The notes under the pieces are model-generated. The model ran no database searches, was not told where the DNA came from, and saw only the letters and a program-made list of their open reading frames with translations. The position numbers were made by a program, and so were the translations under genes. This document shows positions 1 to 8,235 of a DNA stretch of 21,960 nt, in pieces. How positions within the stretch are numbered: the stretch's first letter is position 1; the number at the start of each line of letters is the position of its first letter. The stretch comes from Candidatus Bathyarchaeota archaeon (lineage in GTDB: Archaea; Thermoproteota; Bathyarchaeia; 40CM-2-53-6). Location of the stretch: contig VBBE01000041.1 of assembly GCA_005884605.1 (NCBI GenBank), positions 1 through 21,960 on the forward strand. The letters run 5' to 3'.

Positions 1-90
1 TACAGAATTTGAGACGAACTGGTTATGGAAAATATACAGGTCACCATAAATTATCATAACGCAAGTCAACCTTACCAGTAAGTCTTCTCA

Positions 91-120
91 GAGTAAAATT
101 ACCCTCAATTGAAGTTGAGG
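91..120 (-). terminator. Putative terminator after polD small subunit
   Basis: A perfect 6-bp inverted repeat, CCTCAA at 103-108 and TTGAGG at 115-120, encloses a 6-nt loop. Read on the minus strand it is followed by TAATTTTACT, a short T-rich tract. It lies about 70 nt past the stop of the leftward gene that ends at 187. Archaeal termination depends mainly on T-tracts, so the hairpin may be incidental. The remaining bases 1-90 are AT-rich and I see no gene in them. Confidence 0.35.
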
Positions 121-186
121 ATTTGCACTGGAAACCCTGGGGTGGGGGTGGGTGTTTTTAGAATGTCGAAGGGATTAGTAGGGATA

Positions 187-1695
187 TTACTGGAAATTGA
201 TCATCTTGACATCAAGGGTTTTCAGATTAACAACAGGAAGGATTCCTGGCTTAGGGACTAGTCCCATCCGTTTCTGATAGTCAGTCTGTCCTTGCCATGC
301 GCCACTATTCACTATCGTCGTTCCTCTGTAGAGGCCTGCACCTGAAACGTGGATGTGTCCAGAGGTAAAAACGTCCGGGACCCGATCTATCACTAGGAAG
401 TCCTCCTGCTCGGGCCCAATGGGTGTCATCTTCCCGTACTCGGGAGATAGATGACGGGCTCGCAGCTGGTACTCCATTGCCTCTACTGGACGCTGATAAT
501 CGAGCCCGGGGACTCCGCTCAGGATATCCATCAGGCTAGTTCCATGGTAGAGTAGAAACTGGACCCCGTGCAAGCGAACCTCCGCTGGATCTCCTAGCGA
601 AACAATCTTCCGCGAGTCGTAAACAGGTCCGGCGAAATCTTTCGGGATGGCGGGTTGCGGCAGGGCCTGGCGTACTGCGTCATGATTCCCCGGTATCAAT
701 ACCACGTCCATGTACTCTGGGATCTCGCTCACGAATTTCGCTGCGATTCTGTACTGTTCATAGATGTCGGGAACCGCAAGGTCCACCTCTTGGCGAGGAT
801 AAATCCCGATCCCGTCGACAAGGTCGCCCCCGATCAGAACATACTTTACTCTCTCGGCGACTTCGCGCTGGTTCGGTGTTCCAATCTCTCCTTTCAACCA
901 GCTTAGAACCCGGCGGAACTCATTCTCGAGAAACACTTTGCTCCCGACATGAACATCGGATATTAGCGCGGCGTAGATCTCTTCGTTGGCATGGTTGGGC
1001 TTTCTATCCGGTATCTCGGGGAGGACAATGCTTTCCGCGACTAGGAGTGGGCCCCCGCTCTTCCGGGCCTGGATGTAGATGACTTGGTCCCTGACTATCT
1101 TTCTCGCCATCTCATACACTATAGAGTTCTGTCGTCCAACCAGGACGGTAGCTTCATCCTCGTAGTCGTCAACCGTCAGAAAGATCCTGTCGCCTTTCTC
1201 TCTCTTTTCGAGGACCATGCAGATGAAGCGGCCCCGTCCATTTGATCCGCCTTGAAGCGCGTCGGAAATGGTCCCGGCGTTTCGGGTGTCCATTCTCTGC
1301 CTGAAGAGCAGGCTCATCTTGTCGAAACGGTTTCTGAAATAATGGAGAAAATCATCAAAAGCGCCAGTCGTTCCAAGCTTACCCGTAGGGTCCGAGACAA
1401 CTTCTAGCCGAGACTCAAGCTCCTCAGCAAACCGTCGTGCATGCCCCAAACCAGCATGCTCTGCCTCCGCACCTTTGCCGGAGAGGTCTAGCTGTTCAGC
1501 TGCCTTGAGAACGAGGTCTCTGCTTATTGACGAGGGTCGTGGTTCCGCGGCTCCAGCGACTCGAAGGACTTCTCTGACAAGAGGGTCGAGCTGGCCTGCA
1601 CTGCTGATCTCCATGAGGGTTTTGAAGGCGTCGCTTTCCATCTGGAAACCTGCTTCCAGTATGGTGCCTATTGCCCTCTTCCTCTCTTCAGACAT
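187..1695 (-). CDS. polB: DNA polymerase D (Pol II) small subunit DP1
   Basis: Small subunit of the archaeal replicative polymerase PolD. In this family it carries the 3'-5' proofreading exonuclease and pairs with the large catalytic subunit DP2, which is not in this window. The 502-residue protein has an alpha-helical N-terminal region (1-140), an OB-fold-like segment (about 150-225) and a C-terminal calcineurin-like phosphoesterase domain (241-502). The metal-binding motifs are intact: DVHVGS 247-252, GGDLVDG 289-295, GNHD 336-339, YHG 383-385 and GHIHVSG 446-452. The gene starts with ATG, 75 nt downstream of the PhoU-family stop and in the same direction, so it may be co-transcribed with hflX and the phoU-like gene. 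A hairpin and T-tract follow it. Exonuclease activity is inferred from the preserved motifs. Confidence 0.97.
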   Translation of the reverse strand: MSEERKRAIGTILEAGFQMESDAFKTLMEISSAGQLDPLVREVLRVAGAAEPRPSSISRDLVLKAAEQLDLSGKGAEAEHAGLGHARRFAEELESRLEVVSDPTGKLGTTGAFDDFLHYFRNRFDKMSLLFRQRMDTRNAGTISDALQGGSNGRGRFICMVLEKREKGDRIFLTVDDYEDEATVLVGRQNSIVYEMARKIVRDQVIYIQARKSGGPLLVAESIVLPEIPDRKPNHANEEIYAALISDVHVGSKVFLENEFRRVLSWLKGEIGTPNQREVAERVKYVLIGGDLVDGIGIYPRQEVDLAVPDIYEQYRIAAKFVSEIPEYMDVVLIPGNHDAVRQALPQPAIPKDFAGPVYDSRKIVSLGDPAEVRLHGVQFLLYHGTSLMDILSGVPGLDYQRPVEAMEYQLRARHLSPEYGKMTPIGPEQEDFLVIDRVPDVFTSGHIHVSGAGLYRGTTIVNSGAWQGQTDYQKRMGLVPKPGILPVVNLKTLDVKMINFQ

Positions 1696-1770
1696 CGAAA
1701 GGCTCTTCCCTGGAATCCCTATCTGATACGCAACCGCGGCTTATCCGGTTATCGCGAGACCCCCGGCCTG

Positions 1771-2739
1771 TTATCTTGTAATCGTAAGGTCGGATATGTC
1801 CACGGAAACCTCACACATTCTATTCAAGGCTATGAGCGCGGCGACGAGATGGTTGACCATGGGACGCGGGGCCTTCGCTATGCTCGTCTCAGCATCGGCA
1901 AGGATCTTCTTGGTCTCTTTGAACCTCGCACTTACGGATGAGGCCAGCTTGAGGTCCCGTGAGAGGACAGACCCGACGGCGTCCTTGTACATCGTATTCA
2001 CAGAGGCTCCGATCTTCTGGAATAGTGTTTGTTGTTCCTTTGGAACAGGAATCTTGTCTTGGGTGTTCTCGGCTACGGTTACGGAGTAGTCGGCGAACGT
2101 TTCGATGTAGCTTGCTAGAAGGCGGAAGTCCAGACAGTCTACCGAAGAGACCTTGATCTTCTCAAGCAAGTACGTGTCGGCGATAGCCGCTCTGACCAGC
2201 CGGACGAGAAGGAAGTACCATCTATCCACCTCCTCATCTCTCTCAACGACTCCGTTAGCAAGTTCGGTGTTGGATTCGACGAAGGCTTGGACAGCGTCTA
2301 TCTGCATGGGCATGGACAGCATTTCAAGCCGTCGAAGGATGCGTTCAGGGTTGAGTAGTGAAGGTTCCATGAGGCATTGTAGTACGATCTTCTTCGCATC
2401 CTCTTCTAACACCTCCAGCCCTACAAGCCGTTTCGTCGTTTTGCGGACCTCGTCCCTTGTCTCGGGGGACAAACTGTCCTTGGATTGAATGCGGATTATG
2501 TCGTATCCGAGAAGGTATCGCTCGATTATCTCCCGTCTGACGAAGGGAGATGCCTCCAGTATGACTTCGAGGGGCGGCCGCTCCTCGTCAATTCTTGGGG
2601 ACAGCAGAAGTCTCCCGTCTTGGCGTTCTTCGTAGGACACGACGGACCCTTGGTCGAGTCCGACGCGTTTAGCCCACGCCTTGGGTATAGTGACCAGGAA
2701 AGTTCCATCTGGCGTTCGCTGAAGTTTCCTTAATTCCAC
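1771..2739 (-). CDS. AbrB-PhoU family phosphate-uptake-type regulator
   Basis: A 322-residue protein with an N-terminal SpoVT/AbrB-like swapped-hairpin domain (1-50; TFLVTIPKAWAKRVGLDQGS is the typical first half), followed by PhoU-like helical bundles from about 90 to 322. Archaeal proteins of this architecture are annotated as phosphate uptake regulators: the AbrB part would bind DNA or mediate oligomerisation, and PhoU bundles in the family bind metals or partner with Pst/PhoR components. No pst transport genes are nearby, so the target is unknown. The start is GTG, with AGGTAG 7 nt upstream. A 7-bp inverted repeat at 2753-2775 lies between a TATA-like stretch (CCTAAAATT, minus strand, near 2780) and the start, where a regulator could bind. 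It sits 59 nt after hflX. Confidence 0.85.
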   Translation of the reverse strand: MELRKLQRTPDGTFLVTIPKAWAKRVGLDQGSVVSYEERQDGRLLLSPRIDEERPPLEVILEASPFVRREIIERYLLGYDIIRIQSKDSLSPETRDEVRKTTKRLVGLEVLEEDAKKIVLQCLMEPSLLNPERILRRLEMLSMPMQIDAVQAFVESNTELANGVVERDEEVDRWYFLLVRLVRAAIADTYLLEKIKVSSVDCLDFRLLASYIETFADYSVTVAENTQDKIPVPKEQQTLFQKIGASVNTMYKDAVGSVLSRDLKLASSVSARFKETKKILADAETSIAKAPRPMVNHLVAALIALNRMCEVSVDISDLTITR

Positions 2740-2752
2740 TTAGAACTACCTA

Positions 2753-2775
2753 TCTTCAACTGATAGCATTGAAGA
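2753..2775. repeat. Inverted repeat in the phoU-like promoter region
   Basis: TCTTCAA (2753-2759) and TTGAAGA (2769-2775) form a perfect 7-bp inverted repeat with a 9-nt spacer. It is in the 59-nt gap between the hflX stop and the GTG start of the AbrB-PhoU gene, roughly where transcription would start if CCTAAAATT on the minus strand near 2780 is the TATA box. An operator, possibly autoregulatory, is plausible. An hflX terminator is less likely, because no T-tract follows on the minus strand. Confidence 0.35.
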
Positions 2776-2798
2776 ATTTTAGGATTTCCCAGCATCTA

Positions 2799-3941
2799 CT
2801 ATGGAGAGGAGTGCAGCTCTAGAGAGGCACTAGGAACAAGTGATGCCGAACCGTTGAGGTGATGATAGGCCTGCTTCACAACCTCCTCGGTATTATTTCC
2901 CTTCAACGCGCTCAGCTCAACAAGTGGAACGCCATCGAATGTTCGCGAGATCAGTTTCTTTCCCTCTTGAAGACGGTCGTCATTGCAGAGGTCTGTTTTG
3001 TTCGCGCAGATGACCAGGGGAACTTTGGTCGCTATCTTCTTGAGAATCTCTCTTGATGCTGTTAGTTTTCTGAAGATCGATTCTAGATCCTCGCTGACGT
3101 CAACGAAAAGGAGGATTAGATCTGCGTTCGATATCTCCCCGAGGGTAGTGTTGAACGCTTTGAGGATTGTCGGGTGCATGTCTTCGATGAAGCCGATCGA
3201 GTCGATGAGTATGAAACTGAAGTTGTCGCCACCGTTGTTCTGGTCAATTCTTCTGGCGAACGTGGACAGGGTCGTAAAGGGTCCTAGACCTGTGTCCTTG
3301 TGTTCTGCGGACATTCGGTTGAAGAAGGTGGTCTTTCCGCTCTGAGTGTACCCGGCTAATGCTACTATTGGGAAGCCTCGTTCTCGCCGGTGGTCCCTGA
3401 GCAGATTCTTCTTCGAATAGAGATCTCTCAGTTCCTTCTCCATGTTCGCGATCCGCTTCTTAGCCGTCCTCTCATAATCATGGTAAGGATAGTCTCCAGG
3501 CCCGCTCCAACCGACCTGTCCCCCTAGAATGCCTTCAAGCCGGAGGAATTCTCTGCCCCAGGAGAACGTGTAGCGAAGTTTGGCGAGGGCGATCTGGAGT
3601 TTTGCCTCCTTCGTCATCGCGCGCTTGTCGAAGACTTCGAGGATCAGGAGGTTGCGGTCGATTACTTTGATGTCTGTCCCGCCGAGGACCCGTTGTATCT
3701 TGAAGACTTGGGCGCTGGGGAGAGTGTTGGCGAAGACGACTGCTTCGATGTCGTTTTCGGCGACTAGCATTTTGATCTCTTCCAGTTTTCCTGGTCCGAC
3801 GCAGTAGGTGTGGTGGAGGTTTTTCCGGTGTTGGACGACGGTGTCGATTACCTCATAGCCTATGCTCTCAGCCATGGTCTCGACCTCCTCGTACCGGGAG
3901 GGAGCCGTGGGAATCTTGCATTCTGCTACGAGGGTCCGCAT
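2799..3941 (-). CDS. hflX: GTPase HflX
   Basis: Ribosome-associated GTPase of the HflX family. Family members bind the 50S subunit and are linked to ribosome splitting or rescue under stress. I place the start at the ATG of 3939-3941 (380 residues), because a GAGGTAAG ribosome-binding site sits 12 nt upstream and the protein then begins at the conserved HflX N-terminal domain. The frame stays open to 4106 (435 residues), but the extra 55 residues look non-conserved. In 380-residue numbering: GPGK 49-52 in the N-terminal HflX domain, a coiled segment about 155-185, G1 GYTQSGKTT 197-205, G2 region FTTLST 222-227, G3 DSIGF 247-251 and G4 NKTD 314-317. It is first in a possible leftward operon with the phoU-like and polD genes. 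Confidence 0.93.
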   Translation of the reverse strand: MRTLVAECKIPTAPSRYEEVETMAESIGYEVIDTVVQHRKNLHHTYCVGPGKLEEIKMLVAENDIEAVVFANTLPSAQVFKIQRVLGGTDIKVIDRNLLILEVFDKRAMTKEAKLQIALAKLRYTFSWGREFLRLEGILGGQVGWSGPGDYPYHDYERTAKKRIANMEKELRDLYSKKNLLRDHRRERGFPIVALAGYTQSGKTTFFNRMSAEHKDTGLGPFTTLSTFARRIDQNNGGDNFSFILIDSIGFIEDMHPTILKAFNTTLGEISNADLILLFVDVSEDLESIFRKLTASREILKKIATKVPLVICANKTDLCNDDRLQEGKKLISRTFDGVPLVELSALKGNNTEEVVKQAYHHLNGSASLVPSASLELHSSP

Positions 3942-3950
3942 CCGGGAAGA

Positions 3951-3958
3951 CTTACCTC
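3951..3958 (-). promoter_or_regulatory. Ribosome binding site for hflX
   Basis: The minus strand reads GAGGTAAG, 12 nt before the ATG at 3939-3941. It decides the choice of the shorter hflX start over the longer open frame reaching 4106. Confidence 0.5.
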
Positions 3959-4110
3959 TAGAATCATGGCTGGCGCTTATTTGAAGGCCCCGTGCCTGAG
4001 GTGCGTGTCTAATGGCACCTTGTGGGCTGTTGGCGGACCATGTGTGGACCGGACGCGTTTTCACGAAGGGCGGGGCGCGCGGAAATCGACCACCCCGGGA
4101 GGTCACATAA

Positions 4111-4165
4111 TAGTTAGCGAAAAAGAATAGTTACGGGAAAAGAAAAGTTACAAGAAAAATAGTTA
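4111..4165. repeat. Four spaced TAGTTA/AAGTTA direct repeats
   Basis: TAGTTA occurs at 4111-4116, 4128-4133 and 4160-4165, with the variant AAGTTA at 4145-4150. Spacing is 17, 17 and 15 nt, and the spacers are A-rich (GAAAAAGAA-like). The array lies in the divergent promoter region between hflX and the adhesin-like gene. It may be an operator array for a multimeric regulator or a simple-sequence remnant. Confidence 0.45.
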
Positions 4166-4243
4166 CTGAAGAGAAGCGTTTGCAACGGTGATATTGCCCG
4201 GAAAGAGGCTTAAGGAAGGCGGCTCAGCCTCAGCTACTGGCTC

Positions 4244-5128
4244 ATGTCAACGACCGTCAAGAAGCCCGGGCTTAGTAGGACAATGCTCGTTGTCATCATC
4301 CTTGTGGTAGTGGTGGGTGCGGTCGTTGCAGTGGTCGCCGCATCGCTGTTCCTCGGCCCATCCCTCTCGGTCACCAAGAAGAACTTCACGCCCTACCAGT
4401 CCTCGGTTTCCCAGAACAACAATAATCCCTCATCGATGACAGTCTCAAACACGAATGGGGGGGTTTCTGTTTCATCATGGTCGCAGGCCTACCTCATGAT
4501 CAACGGGACTGTTACGGCTAGAGGTTTCGGGTCATCTCCAGACGCCATCACATTTGTAGAGTCAAACTCTAGCGGAAACATCGTCTTCAAGGCTATCTTC
4601 CCTGCGAGCAACTTTTTCTTCGGGGCAAGCTACAGCGTAGACGTTCACGCGTATACACCAGCTTCCACTCAATTCAACACGGTGCAGATCGTAACGGTAA
4701 ACGGTGATCTACAGGTGTCAAGCATCAGCGCGTCCAGCCTCACCCTTACTGACACGAACGGAGGAATTACCGCCTCCAATATCAGTGCCACAACCATGAC
4801 TACGACAGATACTAACGGCTCTGTCAACCTAACATGCACCTCATGCGCTATTGCAACGGTGACAACGACCAACGGTAGTGTAACCATGGGTCTATCGACG
4901 TTATCCTTGGGAGGGTCCTACGAGGTGAACTCGACGAACGGGAACGTCAACCTGACAATTCCAGTCCTTGCCTCCTGCAAGATCACCCCGAACACGACAA
5001 ACGGATCAGTGTCCTCATCAGGGATAGGGGTCCAACTGACGAATCATACCATGACAACCCTCGGGGCAGGGAGCGCAGTTGTCAATCTGACCACTACAAA
5101 CGGATCTATAGCCATCACAGGCCAGTAG
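4244..5128 (+). CDS. Membrane-anchored DUF4097-like adhesin-type beta-helix protein
   Basis: A 294-residue surface protein. One hydrophobic segment at about 13-37 follows a short basic N-terminus (KK, R), giving an N-in, C-out anchor. The rest is Ser/Thr/Asn-rich with a recurring T-N-G-(S/G/N)-(V/I) turn at about 70, 171, 190, 209, 231, 252 and 285, plus VNGD near 152. Spacing is often near 19-22 residues. Regular NG turns with alternating hydrophobic residues are the pattern of DUF4097-type putative adhesins, which are predicted parallel beta-helices. Many N-X-S/T sequons suggest N-glycosylation outside the cell. Two Cys (198, 201: CTSC) could form a disulfide. Function is not established; a cell-surface or attachment role is inference. 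Confidence 0.72.
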   Translation: MSTTVKKPGLSRTMLVVIILVVVVGAVVAVVAASLFLGPSLSVTKKNFTPYQSSVSQNNNNPSSMTVSNTNGGVSVSSWSQAYLMINGTVTARGFGSSPDAITFVESNSSGNIVFKAIFPASNFFFGASYSVDVHAYTPASTQFNTVQIVTVNGDLQVSSISASSLTLTDTNGGITASNISATTMTTTDTNGSVNLTCTSCAIATVTTTNGSVTMGLSTLSLGGSYEVNSTNGNVNLTIPVLASCKITPNTTNGSVSSSGIGVQLTNHTMTTLGAGSAVVNLTTTNGSIAITGQ

Positions 5129-5171
5129 TCGCAACCACTAGAAAGGAGGGATAGCCGCTCGGCAGCCATCA

Positions 5172-5993
5172 TCACTCTATTACTATTGACTTGAAATTCG
5201 TTTTTGTCTTTGGATAATGCAGGTCCATTTTTTCCATCGCCTTCACGATTATCCGGGAGACAACTAGGTCTCTATACCATTTGTGGTTGGCCGAAACGAG
5301 ATACCAAGGCGCCCACTCCGTGCTAGTCTTGTTCAGGGTGTCCTCGTAAGCCTTCATGTATTGGATCCAGAATTTTCGCTCAGGAAGATCGTCACCGCTG
5401 AACTTCCACCTCTTGGAAGGATCGTCCAGGCGTTGCTGCAACCGTTTCTTCTGCTCATCCTTGTCGATAAGGATAAAGAATTTCAGTATGGTCGTGTCCT
5501 CCTCGGAGAGTAATCGCTCGAAATCGTTAATCTGCCGGTACCGATGTTTCCAGACTTCCTCAGGGACGAGGTTGTGAACTCTCTCGATCAGGACGCCCTC
5601 GTAATGGCTTCGATTGAAAATCGTTAGTTCTCCCTTTCCGGGCACTTGTTTGTGTTCTCGCCACAAGAAACCATGATCAAGTTCCTCAGGGGTAGGTTCC
5701 TTGAAGTGCGCGACTCGGACCCCTTGCGGGTTGACTCCCTGAAAAACCCGGTTTATGACCCCGTCTTTTCCGCCAGTATCCATAGCTTGCAGAACGACTA
5801 GGACTTTCTGTTCGTGTTCTGCGTAGAGCATTTCCTGAAGCTGTCTAAGCTTCTCGTTGAGCTTCTTCGACTCTTTCTGTTCATCCTCAGCTTTTCCCTC
5901 GAAACCGGAAGTATCGTTTGGGTCAATATCGCTCAGACGAACTTCGTGTCCCGGCTCGATTCTATATCGGCCTGTGTGAAGGTCCTTTGGCAA
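5172..5993 (-). CDS. Polyphosphate kinase 2 (PPK2) family phosphotransferase
   Basis: A 273-residue PPK2-family enzyme that transfers phosphate between polyphosphate and nucleotides; the family covers NDP and NMP acceptors. Visible motifs are Walker A AMDTGGKDG at 70-78, GVRVAHFKEPTPEELDHGFLWR after it (91-112), Walker B-like FNRSHYE at 126-132, and an Arg/Lys-rich lid, RLDDPSKRWKFSGDDL, at 188-203. Length and motif spacing fit a single-domain PPK2 of the polyphosphate:nucleotide phosphotransferase type. The substrate (AMP versus ADP/GDP) cannot be told by eye. The start is TTG; a TAA lies in frame ten codons upstream with no ATG or GTG between. It converges with the adhesin-like gene and diverges from the MFS gene. 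Confidence 0.92.
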   Translation of the reverse strand: MPKDLHTGRYRIEPGHEVRLSDIDPNDTSGFEGKAEDEQKESKKLNEKLRQLQEMLYAEHEQKVLVVLQAMDTGGKDGVINRVFQGVNPQGVRVAHFKEPTPEELDHGFLWREHKQVPGKGELTIFNRSHYEGVLIERVHNLVPEEVWKHRYRQINDFERLLSEEDTTILKFFILIDKDEQKKRLQQRLDDPSKRWKFSGDDLPERKFWIQYMKAYEDTLNKTSTEWAPWYLVSANHKWYRDLVVSRIIVKAMEKMDLHYPKTKTNFKSIVIE

Positions 5994-6095
5994 TCTGAGA
6001 TGCTGCCTTTTCCGGACGAGTTCTTAGATGTTTCACACCTCATGGGTGGCCAGACTCTTCTCTGACGGGAATGTTTGATTACCCCGAACTGTGTG

Positions 6096-8093
6096 ATGCC
6101 GTCTCAAATGTCAGGCGAGGGCAAACCCTCTGGCCAGATAGGCCAAGGAACGGGTCCAGCGGGTACGGCGCCAGCCGGAGGATCGACCAAGGTCGAGCCG
6201 AAGCAGCTCCTCATCCTGCTCGTCCTGAGCCTCTCTCTCGCAATCATTGTGATCGACGCAACAATAGTGATCGTCGCTCAATATCAGATTCAGAAAGACT
6301 TCGGGATCAATCTGAAGGACCTAGAGTGGATCACGTCTCTCTATGCGTTGGTCTTCGGTTCGTTCCTTCTAACGTGGGGAAAGCTAAGCGATGAGTTCGG
6401 CAGAAAACGGATCTTTGTTGCCGGAATCTCTCTATTTATTGTCGGGTCGATCGTCGATGGGTTCTCGCAAGATCTGATTCAGATCCTCCTGGGCCGGGTG
6501 CTCCAAGGATTCGGGGCTGCAATGGCCTCTCCCGCCACTCTATCAATCCTGACAACAACCTTCGCCGGCAAAGCGCGAAGTGTTGCTTTCGGGATATGGG
6601 GTGCAACTGCAGGCGCGGCCGCAGTTCTGGGACCAGTCTTAGGAGGGTACTTTACAAGTGATCCGGCTTTTACTTGGAGATGGGCGTTCTTCATCAATAT
6701 CCCGATAGGAATCGCAGCCCTAGTCGGGGCTGCATTCGCGATTAAGGAGACTCGATTCAAGGATCCAAAATACACCGCTGACTACTTCGGACTGATATTC
6801 ATCACGCTCGGTCTGGCCAGTCTCCTGTTCGGCTTTATTGAAGCTCAGACCTACGGTTGGATTGTTCCGAACAATGAATTCACGGCGGGAGGGTTCACAT
6901 GGTCTGTCTCAAACCCAGTATCACTTCCCCTCGTTTCGATCATAACCGGGCTTGTTCTACTTGCGATGTTTACTTTCTACGAGGTCCGCCGACTCAGGAT
7001 GGGGAAGGTTCCACTCTTTGATTTCAGTCTCCTCAAATTCAAGGGTTTCCGGTACGGCCTATTCACGGTTACCATTGTTGCTATGGGTGAGTTCGGAGCA
7101 GTATTCATCATTTCAATATTCCTTCAAACGGTCAAGGGACTCTCAGCATTCGATGCCGGTCTCACATTCCTACCCATGGCGATCTCAGTATTCATCTTTG
7201 CACCTGTAGCCGGCATTCTAGCCACCCGGTTTGGACCCAAATGGGTCGTCACCACCGGCATGGCTCTTGAAGCCATTGCGCTCTTCAGCCTATCACAAAT
7301 CATCAGCGTCGAGAATCCTGTCTCTTACATGTATCCTATCCTCGTCATCTATGGCGCAGGGGTTGGTCTGGCGATTAGCCAGCTCACGAGCACCGTCTTG
7401 CAGAGTATACCATGGCAGAAGGCCGGAGTAGGATCCGGAGCAAACAACACTGTCAGACAGATCGGTTCAGCCTTCGGAATCGCTGTAATCGGTGCAGTCT
7501 TGGTGGCCCAAATCTCCACGGTTGGTGTGGCCGATCTCGCGACTAGTACAGCTAGTTTCACCATACAGCAGAAAGTCGCGTTGACAGCCGCCCTCAACTC
7601 AGGACTCTCTGGAGGAATCGATCCATCCTTTCTCGCTATATTCGGTAGGAACGTACCCGCCGTCCTTTCAATCCTGTACGATGCAATTACGCAAGGAGCA
7701 CGCTGGGCCGCCTTCACAGCCGGCATTTTCGTATCGCTCGGAGCTATCAGCTCACTCCTAATCCCGAACCCGAAATCAGCCCGGACTGCGAAAGCCACAG
7801 TTGTTGAGAGTGTTAGTCATCGTGAAGCATCGCGAGCTGTAATGGCTGTTATTATCGCTCAGTTCGCGATCACAATAGGCATGCTTGTTGCTATCTCCAA
7901 CGAATACCAGTCGAACTATTTCATGCAACAATGGATAAGCCAAAATGCATCACCACTCGGCTACTTCCTCTCAGGATACGTCGGACCAGCACTGGCCACT
8001 ATAGTTGGTGCGCTACTCATCGCGTGGAGAATCATCCTTAATCGAGGGCAGTCAAAAGCCAAATCGAAGACAGAAGAATTGAGCAGTCCCTAG
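6096..8093 (+). CDS. MFS multidrug transporter, DHA2 (14-TM) family
   Basis: A drug/H+ antiporter-type transporter of the inner membrane. The frame opens with TTG at 6075 (672 residues), but ATG codons at 6096 and 6108 are equally good starts; I use 6096. In 672-residue numbering: TM1 about 45-68 with IDATIV at 60-65, the DHA2 motif D position; motif A GKLSDEFGRKR at 102-112 in the loop after TM2; RVLQGFGAA 141-149; and the antiporter motif C GPVLGGYF at 186-193. These are followed by more hydrophobic segments, including a last pair after a cytoplasmic stretch near 575-590, consistent with about 14 TM. The N-terminal 35 residues are Gly/Pro/Ser-rich. No regulator gene is adjacent; it diverges from ppk2 across about 100 nt. 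The substrate is unknown. Confidence 0.9.
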   Translation: MPSQMSGEGKPSGQIGQGTGPAGTAPAGGSTKVEPKQLLILLVLSLSLAIIVIDATIVIVAQYQIQKDFGINLKDLEWITSLYALVFGSFLLTWGKLSDEFGRKRIFVAGISLFIVGSIVDGFSQDLIQILLGRVLQGFGAAMASPATLSILTTTFAGKARSVAFGIWGATAGAAAVLGPVLGGYFTSDPAFTWRWAFFINIPIGIAALVGAAFAIKETRFKDPKYTADYFGLIFITLGLASLLFGFIEAQTYGWIVPNNEFTAGGFTWSVSNPVSLPLVSIITGLVLLAMFTFYEVRRLRMGKVPLFDFSLLKFKGFRYGLFTVTIVAMGEFGAVFIISIFLQTVKGLSAFDAGLTFLPMAISVFIFAPVAGILATRFGPKWVVTTGMALEAIALFSLSQIISVENPVSYMYPILVIYGAGVGLAISQLTSTVLQSIPWQKAGVGSGANNTVRQIGSAFGIAVIGAVLVAQISTVGVADLATSTASFTIQQKVALTAALNSGLSGGIDPSFLAIFGRNVPAVLSILYDAITQGARWAAFTAGIFVSLGAISSLLIPNPKSARTAKATVVESVSHREASRAVMAVIIAQFAITIGMLVAISNEYQSNYFMQQWISQNASPLGYFLSGYVGPALATIVGALLIAWRIILNRGQSKAKSKTEELSSP

Positions 8094-8235
8094 GACCTGA
8101 GAAGCTAGTAATCACACAAGCAACCGCTCAATTTGACTTTCCTACACAATACTGTTCCGAACCTCTTAAGAATGATTCCCGAATGACTAATCATCGTCTT
8201 ATCCTGGGAGTGTCGCGCCTGGGACGCTAATAACA

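Larger units (their letters stand above)
3942..4243. other. Intergenic region between hflX and adhesin-like gene
   Basis: About 302 nt between divergent genes if hflX starts at 3941. It holds the hflX ribosome-binding site and an A-rich stretch with four spaced TAGTTA-type repeats (4111-4165). A TTAAGG element at 4209-4214 lies about 30 nt before the rightward ATG and could be that gene's TATA-like box. No further gene is evident. Confidence 0.5.

Noticed and set aside
139..152. G-rich run (GGGG-T-GGGGG-T-GGG) as a G-quadruplex
   Set aside because: Only three G-runs of three or more are present, so a standard four-tract quadruplex cannot form without a fourth run nearby.
3942..4106. N-terminal extension of hflX to 4106
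   Set aside because: The extra 55 residues look non-conserved, and the internal ATG at 3939-3941 has a GAGGTAAG site at suitable spacing. The extension also has no ribosome-binding site that I could see.
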